From assembly GCA_947037995.1 (NCBI GenBank), contig CAMQUV010000023.1:1-9314 (forward strand): a stretch of DNA of 9,314 nucleotides. Reading direction: 5' to 3'. Positions 6,882 to 9,314 of this stretch are shown one piece after another; position 1 is the first letter of the stretch; each line of letters starts with the position of its first letter. The position numbers and the translations under genes are program-made. This DNA is from an uncultured Rikenellaceae bacterium (GTDB lineage: Bacteria > Bacteroidota > Bacteroidia > Bacteroidales > Rikenellaceae). The notes beneath the pieces were generated by a model. That model saw nothing but the letters and a program-made list of their open reading frames with translations. It did not search any database and had not been told where the DNA came from.

Positions 6882-6910
6882 AATATTTTAAATGAGGCTA
6901 AAGACGAGTC

Positions 6911-7831
6911 TTATTGCGGTAGAGTATTACCTTTGAGATAATCCGCACTATTCATAGCTTTCTTTCCGGCAACGTGGAGTTTAATAATTTGAATAAAACC
7001 ACCATCTACGGTTACCATAATCGATTGGTTATCACCGATATGCATCTCTCCAATTGGTTTGCTGTGGGCTTGTGTAATTTTAGTAACATCAAGGATTTTT
7101 GCAGTTGTATCACCAAATTTACACCACGCAGCGGGATATGGACTAAGTCCACGAATTTTATTAAATATGTTGTCGAGGGGTTGCATCCAATCAATCTCAC
7201 AGTCTTGCTTAAAGATTTTAGGGGCAGGACAAGCGTCCGTCTCGTTCTGCGGCAGTGGGTTAATATTTCCAGCCGCAATATCTTGGACAGTTTCAACAAC
7301 GAGATGCGCACCTACGAGCATCATTTTATCGTGTAAAACTCCAGCGGTATCATTAGGTAAGATATCGACTGTTTGCCTTCTGATAATGTCACCGCAATCT
7401 ATTTCGTGGTTAAGCATAAAGGTTGTGACACCAGTTGTCTTATCACCATTAATTATCGCCCAGTTAATCGGGGCAGCTCCACGATATTTAGGCAGAAGAG
7501 AGCCGTGCAGATTAAATGTTCCTAGCCTAGGAAGTGACCACACAACCTCAGGAAGCATCCTAAAAGCCACAACAATGGCCAAGTCGGGCTCAAGTGCCTG
7601 TAGTTCGTTTAAAAATAACGGGTCGCGCAGCTTTTCAGGCTGAAGCAATTTCAGACCCCTATCTAACGCGAACTCCTTTACAGCAGAGTGGCGCATTTTT
7701 AGACCCCTCCCTGCAGGTTTATCCGGTACAGTGACTACAGCAACAACATTACAACCCTTGTCAAGCAAGGCTCGCAACGATTCAACCGCAAAGTCGGGAG
7801 TACCCATATATATAATTCTCAATTTATCCAC
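6911..7831 (-). CDS. fmt: Methionyl-tRNA formyltransferase
   Basis: Fmt transfers a formyl group from 10-formyl-tetrahydrofolate to initiator Met-tRNA in the cytoplasm. The 306 residues are near the usual 310-320. The N-terminal Rossmann-like domain has YMGTPDFAV (8-16) and PDKPAGRG (36-43). The catalytic residues match Asn106, His108 and Asp144 of E. coli: Asn107 and His109 in NLHGSLLPKYRG (107-118), and Asp145 in IDCGD (144-148). The C-terminal OB-fold domain starts near 207 (FKQDCEIDW) and ends with KKAMNSADYLKG (290-301). The start is GTG: an in-frame TGA lies two codons upstream, and the next Met (residue 9) would remove the first beta strand. It lies 89 nt after ribBA on the same strand. 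That gap shows no clear TAnnTTTG promoter or terminator, so co-transcription with ribBA is likely but not shown. A terminator follows. Confidence 0.97.
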   Translation of the reverse strand: MDKLRIIYMGTPDFAVESLRALLDKGCNVVAVVTVPDKPAGRGLKMRHSAVKEFALDRGLKLLQPEKLRDPLFLNELQALEPDLAIVVAFRMLPEVVWSLPRLGTFNLHGSLLPKYRGAAPINWAIINGDKTTGVTTFMLNHEIDCGDIIRRQTVDILPNDTAGVLHDKMMLVGAHLVVETVQDIAAGNINPLPQNETDACPAPKIFKQDCEIDWMQPLDNIFNKIRGLSPYPAAWCKFGDTTAKILDVTKITQAHSKPIGEMHIGDNQSIMVTVDGGFIQIIKLHVAGKKAMNSADYLKGNTLPQ

Positions 7832-7920
7832 TTTTCACTTATTTTAATAGTTACATTTGTAATATTAGTCCAAATAAGCTTGGTTAACAACTGTAATTCA
7901 CGCTTAAATTTAGGGTTCTT

Positions 7921-9183
7921 TTATTTGTTTCCTTTTGTAAATAAACCTAGTTTATGTCCCATATTTTTTTCTTTGGTTTGCAGGTATTTTTCGTTAAACT
8001 TATTAGGCTGTATAACGAGTGGGACAATCTCGAGTATTTCGATTCCGTAGCCTTCCAGCCCTGCTCTTTTGAGTGGGTTGTTGGTCATAAGTTTGAGTTT
8101 ACAGATGTTAATTTCGCGAAGGATATTGGCACCAACACCATAATCTCTTTCATCGGCTTTGAATCCTAGTTGGACATTGGCTTGGATTGTATCCATTCCT
8201 TGTTCTTGGAGTTTATATGCTTTCATTTTGTTAAAGAACCCTATGCCGCGTCCTTCTTGATTAAGGTACACGAGTGCTCCTTTGCCTTCTTGTTCAATAA
8301 GTTTCATCGCTTGGTGCAGTTGGTCGCCACAGTCGCATCTACACGAGCCAAAAACGTCACCTGTGAGGCACGAGGAGTGCATTCTAACAGGTATTGCTTC
8401 GTCTGCATTCCATTCTCCTTTAGTAAGCACTAGGTGTTCAAGTCCGTTTGACTTTTGTTTGAAAGCCGTGAGTTTAAAATCGCCCCATTGAGTAGGGAAA
8501 TTCACAGTTTCGCCCTTTTCGACAATAGACTCCGCCTTAATTCTATAGGCAATTAGGTCTGCGATTGAGATTATTTTCATATCAAATTTTTTCGACAATT
8601 CAATAAGTTCCGGCATACGCGCCATCGTCCCATCCTCATTCATAATCTCGATAAGTGCCCCTGCGGGTTGTAGTCCAGCCAGGCGGGCAAGGTCTACGGC
8701 AGCTTCTGTGTGTCCGGCGCGTCTTAGCACGCCTTTATTCTGCGCTCTAAGCGGAAAAATGTGTCCTGGTCTACCTAGTTCCTCTGGTTTGGTCAGAGGG
8801 TTTGCTAGTGCTCTAATAGTTTTTGCTCTATCCGTAGCGGCAACGCCAGTAGTACAACCATCACCAAGAAGGTCGACCGAGATAGTAAATGGTGTACTAA
8901 GCATCGAGGTATTGTTGCTAGCCATCATTTCCATTTCGAGTTCTTCGCATCTATCGGCAGTAATAGGCACACAAAGCACTCCACGACCGTTATGTAGCAT
9001 AAAGTTGACCATTTCGGGTGTAATAAGTTCAGCCGCGCAAACAAAGTCTCCTTCATTTTCACGGTCTTCATCATCCACCACGATAATCATTTTGCCCAGT
9101 TTAAAGTCTTCAACTGCCTGTTCGATGGTGCTCAGAACAGATTTAGTAGGATTTGTATTATTAATAGGTGTAGTATTGTTCAT
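7921..9183 (-). CDS. ribBA: Bifunctional 3,4-dihydroxy-2-butanone-4-phosphate synthase / GTP cyclohydrolase II
   Basis: RibBA supplies both entry substrates of riboflavin synthesis: dihydroxybutanone phosphate from ribulose 5-phosphate, and the pyrimidine precursor from GTP. The RibB domain (about 15-215) shows [10 protein letters not shown] (37-46), the acidic metal and substrate loop, and [15 protein letters not shown] (154-168). The RibA domain (about 222-420) shows the zinc site Cys272, Cys283 and Cys285 in [17 protein letters not shown] (270-286), then NQEGRGIG (308-315), [10 protein letters not shown] (346-355) and [17 protein letters not shown] (365-381). All expected motifs are present, so both activities should be intact. 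The length (420 aa) is a little above the roughly 400 usual, owing to N- and C-terminal extensions. Only 22 nt separate its ATG from the stop of a probable upstream gene, which leaves no room for an FMN riboswitch directly before it. Confidence 0.97.
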   Translation of the reverse strand: MNNTTPINNTNPTKSVLSTIEQAVEDFKLGKMIIVVDDEDRENEGDFVCAAELITPEMVNFMLHNGRGVLCVPITADRCEELEMEMMASNNTSMLSTPFTISVDLLGDGCTTGVAATDRAKTIRALANPLTKPEELGRPGHIFPLRAQNKGVLRRAGHTEAAVDLARLAGLQPAGALIEIMNEDGTMARMPELIELSKKFDMKIISIADLIAYRIKAESIVEKGETVNFPTQWGDFKLTAFKQKSNGLEHLVLTKGEWNADEAIPVRMHSSCLTGDVFGSCRCDCGDQLHQAMKLIEQEGKGALVYLNQEGRGIGFFNKMKAYKLQEQGMDTIQANVQLGFKADERDYGVGANILREINICKLKLMTNNPLKRAGLEGYGIEILEIVPLVIQPNKFNEKYLQTKEKNMGHKLGLFTKGNK

Positions 9184-9205
9184 TTTAACTTTTGTAATTC
9201 TATTA

Positions 9206-9314
9206 TTATTTAGTTTTATTTATGATTTTATTAGTAAACGTTAATGCAAATCTTTTTATTTTCCCCAAGGAGTTTTTGTATGCATCGGCATTAAATAGTT
9301 TAGAGTCATTAGTG
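9206..9314 (-). CDS. Probable C-terminal end of an upstream gene, possibly an LptF/LptG (YjgP/YjgQ) permease (partial)
   Basis: One minus-strand frame is open from the window edge to a TAA at 9206-9208. It encodes 35 residues starting [18 protein letters not shown] and ending in a basic tail. The other two minus frames stop sooner. In Bacteroides, as I remember it, ribBA follows a YjgP/YjgQ-family permease, and NDS-x-x-x-NADAY is like the C-terminus of those proteins. The gap to ribBA would be 22 nt, typical of an operon. The fragment is short and the family name is an inference from context. Confidence 0.45.
   Translation of the reverse strand, partial: TNDSKLFNADAYKNSLGKIKRFALTFTNKIINKTK

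Larger units (their letters stand above)
6613..6910. other. 298-nt AT-rich intergenic region between the lipoprotein gene and fmt
   Basis: It holds the minus-strand promoter of the lipoprotein gene (6645-6652), a candidate plus-strand promoter (6711-6738), a 23-codon plus-strand ORF (6779-6850) and the terminator hairpin of fmt (6845-6881). I see no tRNA, no repeat and no larger coding region. Confidence 0.7.

Noticed and set aside
7059..7643. 194-codon plus-strand open frame opposite fmt
   Set aside because: It lies wholly within fmt, whose motifs are all intact. The encoded protein has no recognisable family features and shows antisense composition.
7832..7920. Possible promoter or terminator between ribBA and fmt
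   Set aside because: TATTTG and a short ATTACAAATGTAA palindrome were noticed, but there is no TAnnTTTG match with a -33 element, the palindrome has a 2-nt loop, and no G/C-rich stem is present.
9184..9205. FMN riboswitch before ribBA
   Set aside because: Only 22 nt separate ribBA from the probable upstream stop codon, and no conserved FMN-aptamer sequence elements are visible in the 131 nt to the window end.
8708..9244. 178-codon plus-strand open frame opposite ribBA, Ser-rich with a hydrophobic end
   Set aside because: It is the antisense of the conserved RibB domain. The Ser-rich and hydrophobic composition follows from the opposite strand, and no promoter or start signal supports it.

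Overview
The window looks like ordinary chromosome of an anaerobic Bacteroidota, most likely Bacteroidales. The evidence is: a YidC tail with the charged C-terminal extension usual in that phylum, a serine-type sulfatase, two lipoproteins of Bacteroidales type (one a 6-bladed beta-propeller), a bacterial acyl-ACP thioesterase, fused RibBA, A-rich leaders without Shine-Dalgarno sequences, and TAnnTTTG promoter elements. The genus cannot be fixed from this sequence.

Left half, + strand (1-4721): the 3' end of yidC, a secreted S1 sulfatase, a rho-independent terminator, an exported type II L-asparaginase with an unusual C-terminal extension, and a 6-bladed beta-propeller lipoprotein. The last three products are envelope or periplasmic proteins. 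They suggest scavenging of host or dietary material (sulfated glycans, asparagine), but no complete degradation locus is present.

Right half, - strand (4762-9314), read from right to left: the probable last codons of an upstream gene, then ribBA (riboflavin synthesis), fmt (initiator tRNA formylation) and a strong terminator. After a gap of about 300 bases come an uncharacterised lipoprotein and an acyl-ACP thioesterase. These last two genes are each preceded by nearly the same promoter block. The gap itself holds a candidate small + strand transcription unit.

The most notable observation is the asparaginase. All catalytic residues are present, but after the normal end of the enzyme there are about 90 further residues. 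They carry the hallmarks of a cystatin/stefin cysteine-protease inhibitor: an N-terminal glycine region, a QVVAG loop and an LPH second hairpin in the correct order and spacing. An asparaginase-cystatin fusion is not an architecture I know. No mobile element, CRISPR array, tRNA, rRNA or phage gene was seen.
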